A program made the translations under genes and the position numbers. A stretch of 64,000 nucleotides of DNA, taken from the NCBI RefSeq assembly GCF_016808095.1, contig NC_068975.1:27331501-27395500 (forward strand), in the 5' to 3' direction. Positions 32,941 to 46,739 of this stretch are shown piece after piece (positions within the stretch are counted from its first letter, which is position 1; each line of letters begins with the position of its first letter). A model generated the notes under the pieces. The model was not told where the DNA came from. It did not search any database and worked only from the letters and a program-made list of their open reading frames with translations. The stretch comes from Vigna angularis. Lineage: Eukaryota; Streptophyta; Magnoliopsida; Fabales; Fabaceae.

Positions 32941-34099
32941 AAGAATATAAATACTGGTGATAAAAAGTGTTTTTTTGGCAATTCTTGTTTTAAACATTTT
33001 TTTTATCTTAGCTGGCTTTTGGATCTACCCTGTATTAACTATCTACTTTCTCATCCTAACATTAATAAATGTTCCACATTTCTATTCCCTTTCTCCTTAA
33101 GAAGCCACCCACTAATGAAAGAGTCAAGAAAGTTACATCTCTCTCTTACTGCCAATACATTTTCTCAAACAGGGTGAGATTAAGTGGACAGGGTTTCATT
33201 CCACTCTTTTTCTCATTTTTCTCAAGAAAAAGGTAAAAATCCTAAAAACTGGATTCACATTATATGACATAGAATTGTGTTGAAACACCATTCAAGATTG
33301 GTTGTAAAGAATTGATTTAGGTTGCTTTTTCTATGAATCAAAACTTTTACACCCTGATTTACTTACTATTAACTGTTGGATCAAGTACTTATGACTAAGC
33401 TAAAAGTCATGCACAGTTCATAAAACAACTATAGGAGTTTAAGCATTACGAGTAAATTGGGACTCAATCCATTTGATTTTATGGAATAATTGTTGGTACC
33501 TGCAATATTTACTGGGTAGTATCTAAATATAATCACATAAGTTTTAAGTTTTTACTTGAAATTATTTTTACTGACACTTACTGGAACGCAGACCTAGAGT
33601 TTAAGAGAAACAGTAACATATGAGCCGTTCCAGAATGAAATTTCCTATATGCTGATTAACGTAGTTCTACTGATCCAACATGTTGGTCGATTAATTTGTT
33701 AACTGCCAACTTTGATAAATTACATGCATTATACTTGATAGTTTCTTCTTGGAAGTTGAACTTACACCGAGGGATGTCATATAACATAAATTGCGTAGTT
33801 ACTCAACCCAGAAAACAGAGGTGAAAATATTTAACCTCAGTTTTTGCTTGTGATTGGGGAGGAAACAATGCCAATATTTTAAACTCTGTCCACATACGCG
33901 GCTTGAAATTATTTATGCTGGTTTTGGATGTTGAAATTGAAGGAAGGGTTTGGCTTCTGCTAAAACCACTCACTAGAGCAATTACTTGATGTACTTGCTT
34001 CTTCTTGATTCGGCGGTTTGCTTTAAATCTAAAGAGGTGGTAGAACAAAACATTTATGAATGTGGTTTGCTGAGATAAATCAGCCTCTCAACCTTTGCA
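32941..34099. other. upstream region of GDSL gene 2
   Basis: Promoter-proximal DNA. A minus-strand frame at 33803-34048 has no recognisable domain and is probably fortuitous. Confidence 0.5.
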
Positions 34100-34110
34100 T
34101 ATATATATAG
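34100..34110 (+). promoter_or_regulatory. TATA-like box of GDSL gene 2
   Basis: TATATATATAG lies about 100 bp before the start codon. It is the only TATA-like run close upstream. Confidence 0.5.
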
Positions 34111-34205
34111 CTCTTCCAACTGCTTGATGAAAAACACGACTCAGCAAACTAAGAATCATACATACACTATACACAAACAAGTTACTCCACTCCTGTTTTG
34201 TAGCC

Positions 34206-36341
34206 ATGACTAATGCTTTGGTGCTTGGTTTCTGTGCTATCATAAGCTTGATTGTGGCACCGTGTTCTATTTCTGCTCAACCAACAAGGGCTTTCTTCGT
34301 TTTTGGTGATTCACTGGTGGACAGTGGCAACAATGATTTCTTGGCAACCACTGCCAGAGCAGACGCTCCACCCTATGGCATTGACTTCCCATCACACAGA
34401 CCCACTGGACGTTTCTCCAATGGCTTAAACATCCCTGACCTTATCAGTATGAATCAATTAATCTGACAAAATCAAATCAACAGTGTTATATACTTGTTCA
34501 TCCGTGCTTAACGTTTCTATATATGTACATATATCATTTGCATGCATGACCATTGTGTTACTTTTTTCATATATGAGTTCTTGTTAACTGCATGCAGGTT
34601 TGGAACTTGGTCTAGAGCCTACACTGCCGTATTTGAGCCCCTTACTGGTTGGAGAGCAGCTACTGAACGGTGCCAATTTTGCATCAGCTGGGATTGGCAT
34701 TCTCAATGATACGGGAATTCAATTTGTAAGCTTCAACATTAATTGTCAATTATTGAGGAACATGGTGTGTTTTTAGAGTGCATAAATGGGTGACTTGTAT
34801 AAAGTCATTCACGTGACTGTGTATTCCAAAAGTTGATATATATAGTATGGTTGGTACATGGTTGTTTTGGCAGTTGAACATTATCCACATCTACAAGCAA
34901 CTCAAGCTATTCCAGGAGTATCAGCTAAGGTTAAGTGCACACATTGGTCCGGAGGGAGCCAGAAACCTAGTAAACAGAGCACTCGTTCTCATCACTCTCG
35001 GAGGCAATGACTTTGTCAACAATTACTACTTGGTCCCCTACTCAGCAAGATCTCGCCAATTTTCTCTCCCAGACTACGTTCGCTATCTCATTTCTGAGTA
35101 CCGCAAAGTTCTCAGGGTATGTATATGCATCACCAAACACAACACTCACAGTCTTTGAATATGATCAATCATTTTGCGTTGCTGTTTTGGAACTTCATAA
35201 ACATGGAAATCTAATATAAAAAATAAATGATATTGGCTATATTTTACGAACACGGCACTGGAAATCATCGTGCATACGACAAAATACATCATAAATTTGG
35301 GAACCGTAGAATAACGGTCATTCGTGTTTCCGAAAATGTTCTCCTGCAGTGTTGTACGTAAGTTAACCACCAGTCTTACGGTCCATGTGAAAGAATGTGC
35401 ATTAAACAAAAGACATGTGGGTATCTTTTGGTTGGTGAGAGGGATACTAATTTACTAAATATGTTTTCTCTCTTTCGAGCATCATATAATTCAATGCACA
35501 CAAGCAATCAATGACACGAAATATTAGATATTTCTCTGTAACCTACATGATTATTTAATGAACACAGATAACAATGTATGTTGAAAACATGCAGCGGCTT
35601 TATGATTTGGGTACTCGAAGAGTTCTTGTAACGGGTACTGGACCGATGGGGTGTGTTCCTGCGGAATTAGCCATGAGAAGCAGAACGGGTGATTGCGACG
35701 TGGAACTTCAGAGAGCTGCTGCATTATTCAATCCCCAGCTGGTTGAAATGTTGAACGCACTGAACGAAGAAGTTGGTTCCCAAGTTTTTATTGCTGCTAA
35801 TGCTTATCGCATGCACATGGATTTCGTTTCCAACCCTCGAGCTTATGGTACCATGCATGCACCACCTTTTAACTTTCAAATTAAATTACATGTTCCTGGA
35901 AAAGATACACTAGTGTCAGCATGTGGAAAAGACATTGTTTAGGTTCCTTTAAATGCTAACATAGCTTTTAAAAGTTGTCTTCGTTATTATTATTATTATT
36001 TTTTTAAAATTATCACTTTCTTAAAAGGAAATTAAAAAATGAAGATTATATTATTTGAATCTGACATCGAAGCCCAATAAGCCCGTTAAAATGTTTTTGG
36101 GCCTGCAGGATTTGTGACGTCGAAGATAGCTTGTTGTGGGCAAGGGCCATACAATGGGATTGGACTGTGTACACCAGCCTCAAACTTGTGTCCGAACAGA
36201 GACCTTTACGCGTTCTGGGATCCGTTCCATCCATCAGAGAAAGCAAACAGAATCATAGTCCAACAGATTCTGAGAGGCACCACCGAATACATGCACCCGA
36301 TGAATCTCACCACCATCATGGACCTCGATTCCATGACCTGA
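34206..36341 (+). CDS. GDSL esterase/lipase, LTL1/cutin-synthase-like (tandem copy 2)
   Basis: This predicts a 365-aa protein from exons 34206-34446, 34598-34725, 34874-35116, 35595-35847 and 36109-36341. Exons 2-5 have exactly the same lengths as in copy 1. The signal peptide covers about residues 1-24 (ending SISA). The catalytic set is Ser36 (FVFGDS), Gly112, Asn168, Asp326 and His329. It carries small substitutions other copies lack: NNDFLATT instead of NNNYLATT, and [12 protein letters not shown] at the exon 1/2 join where copy 1 reads [12 protein letters not shown]. It ends [12 protein letters not shown]. Introns are short (148-478 bp). Function is inferred from family membership only; the secreted SGNH hydrolase assignment is firm, the cutin role likely. 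Confidence 0.93.
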
Positions 36342-39300
36342 ATCATCGTTTTTCGATTTCCATGTCTGAAAAAGTCAAAGGATGTTATATCTATGTGTGC
36401 CACCTAAGTTTGTTTGATCTTCTTATCATCATTCCCTAGCCAGTGTGCTTTCTGCTGCAAACTTATTTTATCTTCTGCTCCTTTCTTCCTCCGATTGTTA
36501 TTCTGTTGGAAGTAATTTTGGTCTCTCACCACAAATAAATTTACGTTCTTCTCTATCATTCCTTTCTTCGCATTATTTCTGGATTACATTTTCTGAAAAC
36601 AAATATGTTATGGTTTCGCCTCAACCGCATTTTCCATATTTAGTAAAATAATCTCAATTTTAGTCAGCTTTCAAAACATGAAATTTTGAAGTCTTCCATC
36701 AATTAACATACCAAGTGATTTATAAAATAGAATTTATTTTAAATGATTGAAAAAAATGAATTATTAGTATTATTATTAAAATTATTAATTAATAAATTTG
36801 AGTGTTTCCTCCATCGGTCCCCTTGTATTTGTATTTGATAAAGTGAATGTTTTTGTAAGGCTTTGAAATACAATAAGCTAACTGAAAATGACTGTGATTT
36901 TTGTGGTCACATTTTATGGACTTTCGAAGTTTAAACGGTTATTAATGAACCTTATTAATTAAAGCTGAATTATTAAAATATGCTTCTGTATATATTCTTC
37001 TCTTCACCCCTATTTAAGTTAAAGGAATTGGAAAAAAATTATGTTGGAGTATGAACTATAAAAGTTATTCAACACATATAGTAGTTATATCATCACAACC
37101 TAAAATATAAATAAATAAAACACATACTTTGACTTGTCTGTGGAAGGATCACCTTGTTTTTTTTTTTTTTTACATGTAAGCCAAATGATGGTGGATTAAT
37201 CGTATACAGAGAAAATATCTAAAGGACAAAGACAAAACTTAGATATTTGTTATGTTGATATATATCCAAGTAAAATAAACCATGTGATCTTTTATGCATG
37301 ACTTATTCAACAATATACATTTGATTTTTTTATTGAAGAACAAATATATACGCGTAAAAGTGATTGTATATATATATATCTAAGTTTTATTCTTTTTGAA
37401 ATATTAAAATGACTTTAAATATATAATATTTTAGAAAAAGAGAACAATGTTAGCAAAGGTGTGAGGATATATGTGATGAATGTTAGAAACTGAAGATGAG
37501 TTAAACGATCCACATCGAATAAAAATAAATTAAAAACTCGGTTTTTGATTAAAAATATATCCTAATATTTTATTTAAACATGTTAACGAATAATTAATAT
37601 CGAATTGTCCAATAAATATCTTTTTGAAAAGTATACAAAGGATAATTAAGATGAAGGAACAGAAAAAGTGAGGACGAAAACTGAATTTACGACTAAATCC
37701 GAATGCATTAAAGAGTGCACCAACCTCAGAAATGATGAACATTGGTGAAATAAATATACAGGGGCCATGGTGTGCTAGCTAACTCATGTGTTGTAACAAT
37801 AACTCAGCCTCCAAATACGTTATACGGAGTAAAATAATTAATCCCAATTAAATTTTTAATGTTTTTTAAACGAAGCCAATTTCATGTATACTTAATTTTT
37901 TCTTTTTAAGAAGAATGTGCAGACGATGATGAGGATGATGCATGATGCATGATGCATGGGGATGTGATGAGATAGTTGAATTGTGGTGTTTGTTACAAGG
38001 TAGGTATAGGTTTTGGGAAGTGGGTGTTTGAGAAGTTGAATTGGTTGGAATTGAATAGCCTGCAATGTTGGTTAGAGAGAGATGAAATTAACACTTTTGT
38101 GATGTTAGTTGAACCGTTTCTCCAGCCAAATTATGTGATGTCCAAGGTATTAGGTGTAGAGTAGTTGGTATTATAAATGTCTATACAGCTCATTCTCTTA
38201 CTCTTTTTTTTTCTATCTCCTTCTAATCATCACATACCATCCAAAAACTAAACCCTTTCTCCCTATGCCCTACTATTTATCATCATCACTTTATTATATT
38301 TAATTCCTCAACAAAATTCAAAAAATCACTCTATCTTATTCTTTGCACTTTATCGGTCCCTAGTGCTACACATTCCATATTTGACTTGTCTACAAATATA
38401 GGTCATCAAGTTTGTGGTTCATATATGTTTGGATTATATTTTAAATAATTATAAAAGATTATTTTAAAATAATTTATCCATGGATTATATAATTACTTTA
38501 GTACATAACGGACGAATTAAATTTTTTTAATGAATGATAAATAGATTGTTTATCTTAGTACAAATTTGTCTCACCCATTTTTCATGGATCTTGTTTATTT
38601 TGATTGAGAATGAGAGAAATAAATCTGTACGAAGGTAACATTATGGCGAAGGATCCTTGAGTATTCGAAATATGATGGACGGTTGGGATTAAGGCGAGTT
38701 TCACCTAAAAACAGGGGAACAAAATTTTCTCAGTATTTTTTTTTTCTTTCCATTAATGAATGAAGAAGTTTTTATATTGATACAGAGATAAAAAAAAAAT
38801 ACTTATATTTTTTATTATGTTTATATCATTTAAAAAAAATCTTTCTGATTTCTACACTGAAATAATCTCTTTAGTTTCACTGTTTTCTACTAAATAACTT
38901 AAAAAAATTATTCAATTTTTACATCAATTTTTACTGCACCAAATTATATTTCTGCTTATATGCGATCAATTTTTTTTCTTCCCAAATTTCATTTCCTGTT
39001 TACTGCACCAAACGTCATTTTAGGTATTAAAAATTGCTTTTACTTTACTATTACGTTGGTCCACTCTATATACATACATAGATATATATTATTCATAATC
39101 TTTAATTTTATAACATTTTTTATTCTTTTAAATATATATACTCACTTTTAATATTTATTTATAACTTATTATTTTCATGTAAAAATGTTTAACTTTTAAT
39201 TTAATTGTTCAATAACATAAATCTTTTATTTACTAGGTAATATACAATAATTATTTTTTTATTCTTAATATTTGTTTCATTTGGAAAACTATTTTTGTTT

Positions 39301-42300
39301 TGTTAAAACAATTTTTATAATCTATCAACGATTTCCCAAGTTTGATATTTAAAAAGGTTTTTTAAGATTCTTAAGAAATTTTTCATCTTATTATACCCTT
39401 AATTATGTATTTATTTTCTTTTATAAAATTTCATAAGATTATCAATTTTTTTCTAAAAAACACATTTAACTTCTTTTTAGTATTTTTATTTTTTATATTT
39501 TTTTATTATATTGAATATTGAATACTGTTTTGATTTTTTTTTATATAATTATTTTTATTTTCTAACTTATTATCATAAGTGTACTTTTATCAATACAAAT
39601 GTATAAATTTTTTAATATAATAATAATTTAATGTCATTATCATTAATATTTTTTTATAATCCAACATATATTAACGTTTAAAGAGGAAATATTTGTGTTA
39701 AATTTAAAGTATTATTAGTTTAATTTTTTTTTTTTGTGTGATTTCATTCCAGTGTTGAATTATAATTTTTATTAGTATATAAAAAAATATTTTTGTGAAA
39801 ATTTAAAGTGTGATATTAAAGAAACATTTAAAATATTTTTAAATTTGATTATCTATATTTGTTTTTGGTAATTTTTAAAAATACTTTTGAGTTTTATCAA
39901 TTTTGTTTCATTAGTTTTGCAAATTTAATAAATATTTTGGTTTCATGAAAAGTTATTCGGATCCTAATTTAAAATGTATACATTTACAATTTCTTTCTAA
40001 TTATTTAATATTAAAGAAAGATAATATTATGTTTTCTTTTATAATACTTTTTATTATTTTATAAAAATTAATTACTCGATGAAATAGTAAGAAAATAGTT
40101 ACATAAGTGTATATGAGATAGTGAAACCTGAATGTGTGTGTTTCAAATAATTGACAAGATTATCACCAAGTTCTGAGTTTGGCTATTGGTTTGGTTGAAT
40201 TTAAAGTGACTTCAATTGTTTTACTGTACCTAATTTAAAGAAAATTCTAATACATTAACTGTCGATATTAAATTCTGAAACCTTTCAAATCTCTTGTAGA
40301 TGGGAGCTTGACCTATATCTACTTATACCACTATGATGAAAGATCATTGATATTGTCCTAAAAATACTTTAAATTATTGGTTCATTCAATCATTCCATTT
40401 CGTCAAATACCAAATTAAAAAGTGAGAAAGTTAATTTAAATTATTATTATTTTAATCCATAAACTTTTTAAACTCTAATCCACATAGTTTTTCATAAAAT
40501 AAATAATTTTGAAATAATTTTTTTTTAACTGGGAAAACTATGGTGGCATTAAAGTAATAGGGGAAATAGGTTTGGCTTCCTTCAAATGCTTTGAAGTTTA
40601 ATTCTAGTTGTTGCATTTTCTTTTTCTTTATTTTTATTCAATGATTCAAACAATACTTTTTCTATTAAAAATTTACAATTTTACATTGATTATTTTTTTT
40701 TATCAACACAAACCCAAATGAATAATTTGTGCCATCCATTAATAAACCACAGTTCAAAAGATAAATGAAATATAAATAGAAAAACAATGTTTATTGCGTG
40801 AGCGTAAAGGTATTCTACTGATATTATAAATAATTTTGCATTGATAGTTTTTTTCCCTTTAAATGACATGACATTCTTTTAATTAAATATTAAAAAACTT
40901 TAGAAACTCTAAAAACAAGGGTAAGCTTGATAATCCATCAGTCTATTTCAATCTGTCCCTAATAGACGTGGATCAACATGACTAACAAAAATTAATTTTT
41001 TTAAACTGTGATTTGATAGGTCACTTGTTAATCTTAAAAACTAACAACATCAATGTCATTAGCTTTTTAATAATTTTTTTAAGTGTCCAATATTAACTTT
41101 GTAACTTCATAGAATGATTGGATTATTTCTCCAAAAAATCACTCTGAATATACAATTATAATTTAAATCTGGTATTTTAATTTAAAAAGTAAATCATAAA
41201 ATATCAAAGAAAGACAAAATTATTATTATTATTATTATAATGGGGTAGAGTGTTATACATTACATGAAGTCGAAATCAATTTTGCAATGAAAAAAGACAC
41301 ATCAATTAGGATTGGAAAGTGCATGTAGATAATGAAACTTGTTGAAAGGAGCATCACTTTACTTGCTAACATGATCTTATTTGAATATGTCAGGTGATAC
41401 TTAAACTATATATTAAAATATGAACTTTAATAGCATTAAAATTAAACAAAAGTGTTCTATTAGAGGATGTTGACAACAACCATGTTCGAAACAATCAGTG
41501 GTTAAATGACACAAACAACGACACCAGTTTATGAACATAAACATCTTAACAAATATATTCTAATAATATTCGTGTGTTGTGTCTCTCTCTCTCTCTCTCT
41601 CATTTTATCAAATTAGAGAAACATGTTTTTCTAAGAAAACAGGTATTTTTTTCTCGAACAAAAATTGTAAGGAGTGATATTTGTATGTCCCTGTTTGCCT
41701 TTCACAAACATTAATTTGAACGCCCCCACATACCTAAAACTCGCTAATTAGAATGGGTGGATCCTTTTATTTTGTGAAATTAAAATATCTCTCACTCCTC
41801 TTTTCTTGTTGCACCAATTACTAGCTTGTGTATGAGGTAAAAAATACCCAACTTTTTTGTATAAAAAACATAATTAATATTTTACTTTTTTTAATTGTTT
41901 CCAATTTAATAACTCATTTCATTAAGTAAACTTTTAGTATTAAAATTATAGTATTAAATTGTACCCAAATGAATGTAAACCTTATTTTATAAATTAGTTA
42001 TGTAAAATTTTGAATTTTTTAATATGATAAAAAAATTAAAATATCGAGATTTGTCATATTTGGAGTTTATCATGTCATCTTACCTATCGTAAATATTTTG
42101 TCTCATCCTAAAAACTGTGTTGAAATTCTCCTATATTTTAAAAATAAAACCATTTTTAAAATATCCTCTCGAGATAAACTAAATTTTCAGAATATAAATG
42201 AGTTTGGTAAATTTTTATATTTGAAAAGTTACATGCTCATTTTTCTGAGGTAAAACTCTAGAGAAGGCCCAAAGAATTGAGTAAAAGAAAGACAGTGGTA

Positions 42301-42706
42301 AAAAAAATCAGAATACTTGGTGTGGCCGTACATACAGAAAGGAAACATGCATGTACAGTACAAAATACAAAATGCGAAGGATAGTTCGATATAATTGAAG
42401 TGGTAAATGTTTGTCAGTTCTGGACAACGTAACGAAATTGTCAGTGCTGTTGTTTTTGATCCTTAATGAGGCACAGATTTACATGTACTTCCTTTCTTTC
42501 ACCCATCAAAAGAGGGTCAAATCTTCCCCCCCACTTCATTGAGGGCTTCTTCAGGCACATGGCTGTTTCATTTTCGTTAATGCATCATGTCTCTCCCTCA
42601 CTCCATACACTGTCAGACATGACCTCACACCCATAATTTCCAACCTGTGCTACCTTTTTGCTACGTGGGCCATTCACCTTTTTCCAATATCACACACTCT
42701 CAATCT
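36342..42706. other. 6.4-kb AT-rich intergenic region between GDSL genes 2 and 3
   Basis: No gene, LTR pair or paired TIR was recognised. Notable points are a 'gatgcat' run at 37937-37958, a (CT)n tract at 41582-41602, and a C-run (ccccccc) near 42528 in the promoter of gene 3. A 62-codon frame at 37976-38164 has no recognisable domain. Much of 38700-41300 is poly-A/T rich and probably old repeat DNA. Confidence 0.5.
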
Positions 42707-42713
42707 TATATAA
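42707..42713 (+). promoter_or_regulatory. TATA box of GDSL gene 3
   Basis: TATATAA lies 165 bp before the start codon and is followed by a pyrimidine-rich leader (cctcttcctcattcctcctc). A second TATA-like run at about 42805 is an alternative that would give a shorter leader. Confidence 0.5.
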
Positions 42714-42877
42714 CACCTCTTCCTCATTCCTCCTCTGCATGCACGGACACCACAATAACATATCAGCTTAATATATATCTATGTGGGTGTCTCAACAGCT
42801 CTCATTATATATATAACTTGATCAGCAGTTGCAGTTCGATATCCTCTTCTTCCTCGTCCAGTTAAAATCCAAGTCCG

Positions 42878-45222
42878 ATGGCTAGTTCTATGGCTCTTGC
42901 GTGTTACATTGTTGTTTTGATATCGATGTTGGGTTTGAGAGGTGCAGAGGCACAACGTGCCTTCTTTGTGTTTGGGGACTCGCTTGTAGATAACGGCAAC
43001 AACAATTATTTGGCAACTACAGCTCGAGCTGATTCTCCTCCTTATGGCATTGACTACCCAACCGGAAGAGCCACTGGCCGTTTCTCTAATGGCTTGAACA
43101 TTCCTGACTTCATCAGTTCCGTTTAAACTTCTTTTTCTTAATTATTGCTTCAATCTCTAGTACTGTGTCTGCATGCTTGCTTCAATATAATGTACTAGTT
43201 ATTGTTCTCATATTTATCATGCGCTCTTGTGTAGGTCAAGCTATTGGGGCGAGCGAATCCACATTGCCATATTTAGATCCCGAGCTCAACGGGGAAAGAT
43301 TGCTTGTCGGTGCCAACTTTGCTTCTGCTGGAATTGGAATTCTCAATGACACTGGAATCCAATTTGTAAGTCACATCACTTGCTTCTGTGTTCCAGCTGT
43401 GTTGAAAATCCATGTTCAGAGTGTCCAAATTTTCAAACATAAAGATATTCTTTAATTCAATGATTTATTTATGTACAAAAAATTAGCCGGGAAGATTTGA
43501 ATCATATATACATGATATGGTTATATATTAATAACATGTATCTCCATTAGCTGAGATGGATAGCGATTTAACAAGACTGGTGACATTTTTATACCCTATT
43601 CCTATATTCAACTTTTAAATTGTTATGTGAAAAGATTCCCATGTTTTTCTTATAATTGACTAAATAAAAAAGAAAAAAGGTGGAAGAAAAAACGAAGGAG
43701 GCATTGACTATATATAGAGATAGATTATTTACAATATTGAATTGCAGGTAAACATAATCAGAATATACAGACAGTTACAGTACTGGGAAGAATACCAGCA
43801 AAGAGTGAGTGCTATTATAGGACCTGAAGAGACTCAAAGCTTAATAGAAGGAGCATTAGTCCTCATCACTCTTGGAGGAAACGACTTCGTCAATAACTAT
43901 TACTTGGTGCCTTACTCTGCAAGATCACGCCAATACAATTTACCAGACTATGTCAAGTATATTATCTCTGAGTATAAGAAAGTCCTCAGGGTACGCAATA
44001 TATTCTCTTCCATCAATTTTCTTTATTAGCTAGCTAGGTCTTTCTACTGACAATGGTCAACCACACTCATCACACGAAACAATATACACGTATCAGTACG
44101 TGTTTGGTGTTAAAGTAAATTAAGGTTTCATTATGATAAGCAAAATATTATGTGAAATTGAACATGTTTGTGTTATATATTTCAGAGGCTATACGAGATT
44201 GGAGCACGTAGGGTGTTGGTGACGGGAACTGGTCCTTTGGGTTGTGTGCCGGCGGAATTGGCCCAGAGAAGCGCAAACGGGGAATGCTCGGCCGAACTAC
44301 AGCGTGCGGCGGCGTTATTCAACCCTCAACTTGTTCAGATAATCAGAGAACTCAATAGCGAGATTGGTTCTGATGTCTTCGTTGCGGTCAACACGCAACA
44401 GATGCACGTTGACTTCATCAGTAACCCTCAACGATATGGTAAATAATATGCTACTAATTACCCTTATGCATACACTTGCTTCATTAATGAACATGGAGTA
44501 GAGTAGGTGTACAATATTAAACTTCTGCCAGATTGCTGAAAGAAACACATGATTTCTTAAAATTAATACGTGAAATGTGCTATAAATATATATGCCTAGC
44601 AATGTTTAAAGCCATTTTTTTAAAAGTAATATAAGAATGCAAATATTAAAGTCACGTAACTCACGTACACAGAGGAGACTATTTAATGGGGATAAAGTTA
44701 TATAGGTAGATGCCATTAATAAAGGCACGGGCCCATGCATAATCATACGTGGGGGAGAATAGTTTCCCTTTCCTTTTCCTTTCTTTCTTTGTTAACCCTA
44801 CTTTGCTGCATATCAAAAAGCCAGAGTTAAAAAGTTACGAGACGTTGTGCTCAGAATTGCATGATATGTAGTTCATGTTGAACTCACACATACATATATA
44901 GAAACTTTATCTTGACGACATTTTAGTTTTAAGAGTAACAGTGATTGTAAAAGTTTATTTATTAAAGGTGGTGGATGAACATGCAGGATTTGTTACATCA
45001 AAAGTAGCATGTTGCGGTCAAGGAAGGTACAATGGCATTGGACTGTGTACTGTGGCATCGAACTTGTGCCCTGATCGTCGCGTTTATGCGTTTTGGGATC
45101 CTTTCCATCCCTCAGAAAGGGCTAATGGGTTGATCGTTCAACAGATACTGTCAGGCACATCAGATTATATGTATCCAATGAATCTCAGCACCATTTTGGC
45201 TATGGATTCCAAGAAGAACTAG
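42878..45222 (+). CDS. GDSL esterase/lipase, LTL1/cutin-synthase-like (tandem copy 3)
   Basis: This predicts a 366-aa protein from exons 42878-43115, 43235-43365, 43748-43990, 44186-44438 and 44987-45222. Exon 2 is one codon longer than in the sister genes ([13 protein letters not shown]), and so is exon 5, which ends MDSKKN. The signal peptide ends at about residue 25 (GAEA). The catalytic residues are Ser35, Gly112, Asn168, Asp326 and His329, all in intact blocks. Differences include QYWEEYQ for QYFEQYQ and [10 protein letters not shown] where others read LVNQ/RALVLI. This copy shares the [19 protein letters not shown] exon 2 text with copy 1 (NGERLL / DGERLL), suggesting these two are closer to each other. 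That grouping is by eye. Confidence 0.93.
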
Positions 45223-46256
45223 ATCGTCCATCATCAAGGAGTTAAAGGAATCTGGTTCATCTTTTGTGTCTACCTCTTATAGTTTGTGATAAATATGTAT
45301 TGAAATTTGGTGCATCTACAATTAAGTTATAGTGTGTCAGTGAATAGTATTTCATAATGTTGTGTCCTTCTCTTGGGAAGTAGAAAAGAAACAGTGCACA
45401 ATAATTGAGTGATTTTTAATCTTCAATAATTCCTTCTTTGTTTCTCCTATAAATATTTTATTTATTACATGTGTTTGTGTTTAGAAAATCGTATTGTTAT
45501 CACAGAAATATCTGAACTTTTCATTCACGAACACAGTCTAAAATTTCAGTATCTAATTACGTGTATTCAGAAAAAGAAAAATGATATCTATGAATTATTT
45601 CCTTAAAGTTTAATGTCTATATTTTTTGTTTTGCCTTGCTCTCCGCTGAGTAGAATCGGGCATGAAATGATAGATACCCCATCCGCCTATGAATATTACT
45701 TAACCCAGGACCACAAAAGAGGGTCACTGAACAAATTAAGCCAATCTTGTTTGGGTGGAATTTTATATTTTAAGATCAATTGATTACAACATTTAGTCTT
45801 TCTGTTGCCCAGAATGTCTAAATTTGATTTCTTAATACCTAAATTTTACTTCTTAATATTTGTTTATTAACATTAAATCTTAAAAAAAATATTTACTACT
45901 ATTATTTTTTTATTGACTTTTCTTTAACGAATAATTCAAATTAAACTTTTTTTTTCTTCTAAATCTTTTCAACTATAATAGACCTCAGCCTAAACAGGAC
46001 GAGACCGTCTCAACCCTCCATGCTAGAAATAATGTCCATCCAACAAACATGATAATGGATAACTAATGGAAAATGCTAATCACAAATAAGAAAACCTTAA
46101 GAGGGAGTATACCTTTGAGTTCTAAGTCCATGAACGACAAAAACTCATCTAAATAATATAAATAACCACTATCAAGAAAGTATGACATACATCTAATTAT
46201 TTGTTACATATTACTATTGACCGTGATATTTGTTTTGCAAACTTTCAAACCGAAGA
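45223..46256. other. 3' flank of GDSL gene 3
   Basis: 3' untranslated region, then AT-rich DNA up to the retroelement. No gene was recognised. Confidence 0.5.
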
Positions 46257-46261
46257 GTCTA

Positions 46262-46659
46262 TGTAACAGTATATATATGTATAACAGTGGCCAACACAAT
46301 ACAAAGGAAAAGTGTATTTAATAAAGTTTCAGTATGAGGTAATAAAAGAATGAAAACGTCACTAAGCAGTAAATCACTAGGCCACGTGCAATCCAGAATC
46401 AACCTGAAGCAGAGAATGACAGAGGTATGAATAGAGAGTGACAGAGTAGAGAAGTTTGGAGCAGAATTTTCAGGAAGAGGAATCTTACCCACACCATGCC
46501 TTCTCTCACGGTTGAAAATCCTTTAAAAGCATATTTGGTTTTCGGTGCCTCATCCTTTTTCTTCCTTCTTTAATTTCCTTATCACCCTCCACGTGTCTAT
46601 TGCCCATCTCCACGTGTCTCTTCTCCATAACCAACTTTCTCACGTTTTTATCTGCTACA
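46262..46659 (-). repeat. 3' LTR of the chromovirus
   Basis: It is 398 bp. On the plus strand it reads from TGTAACAG to CTGCTACA, so both strands begin TG and end CA. It aligns with the 5' copy over about 375 bp with few differences. A 77-codon open frame occurs at the same place in both LTRs and is not a gene. Confidence 0.88.
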
Positions 46660-46739
46660 TTATCCTTGCCTTCCAAATCAACATTGTCCTCAAGGTTGAA
46701 CTGAGGATAGTGCTGCTTAATAAAGATGAAATCTTCCTA

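Noticed and set aside
37976..38164. 62-codon frame rich in Trp/Leu
   Set aside because: No ATG context, splice partner or recognisable domain; its length is within chance expectation.
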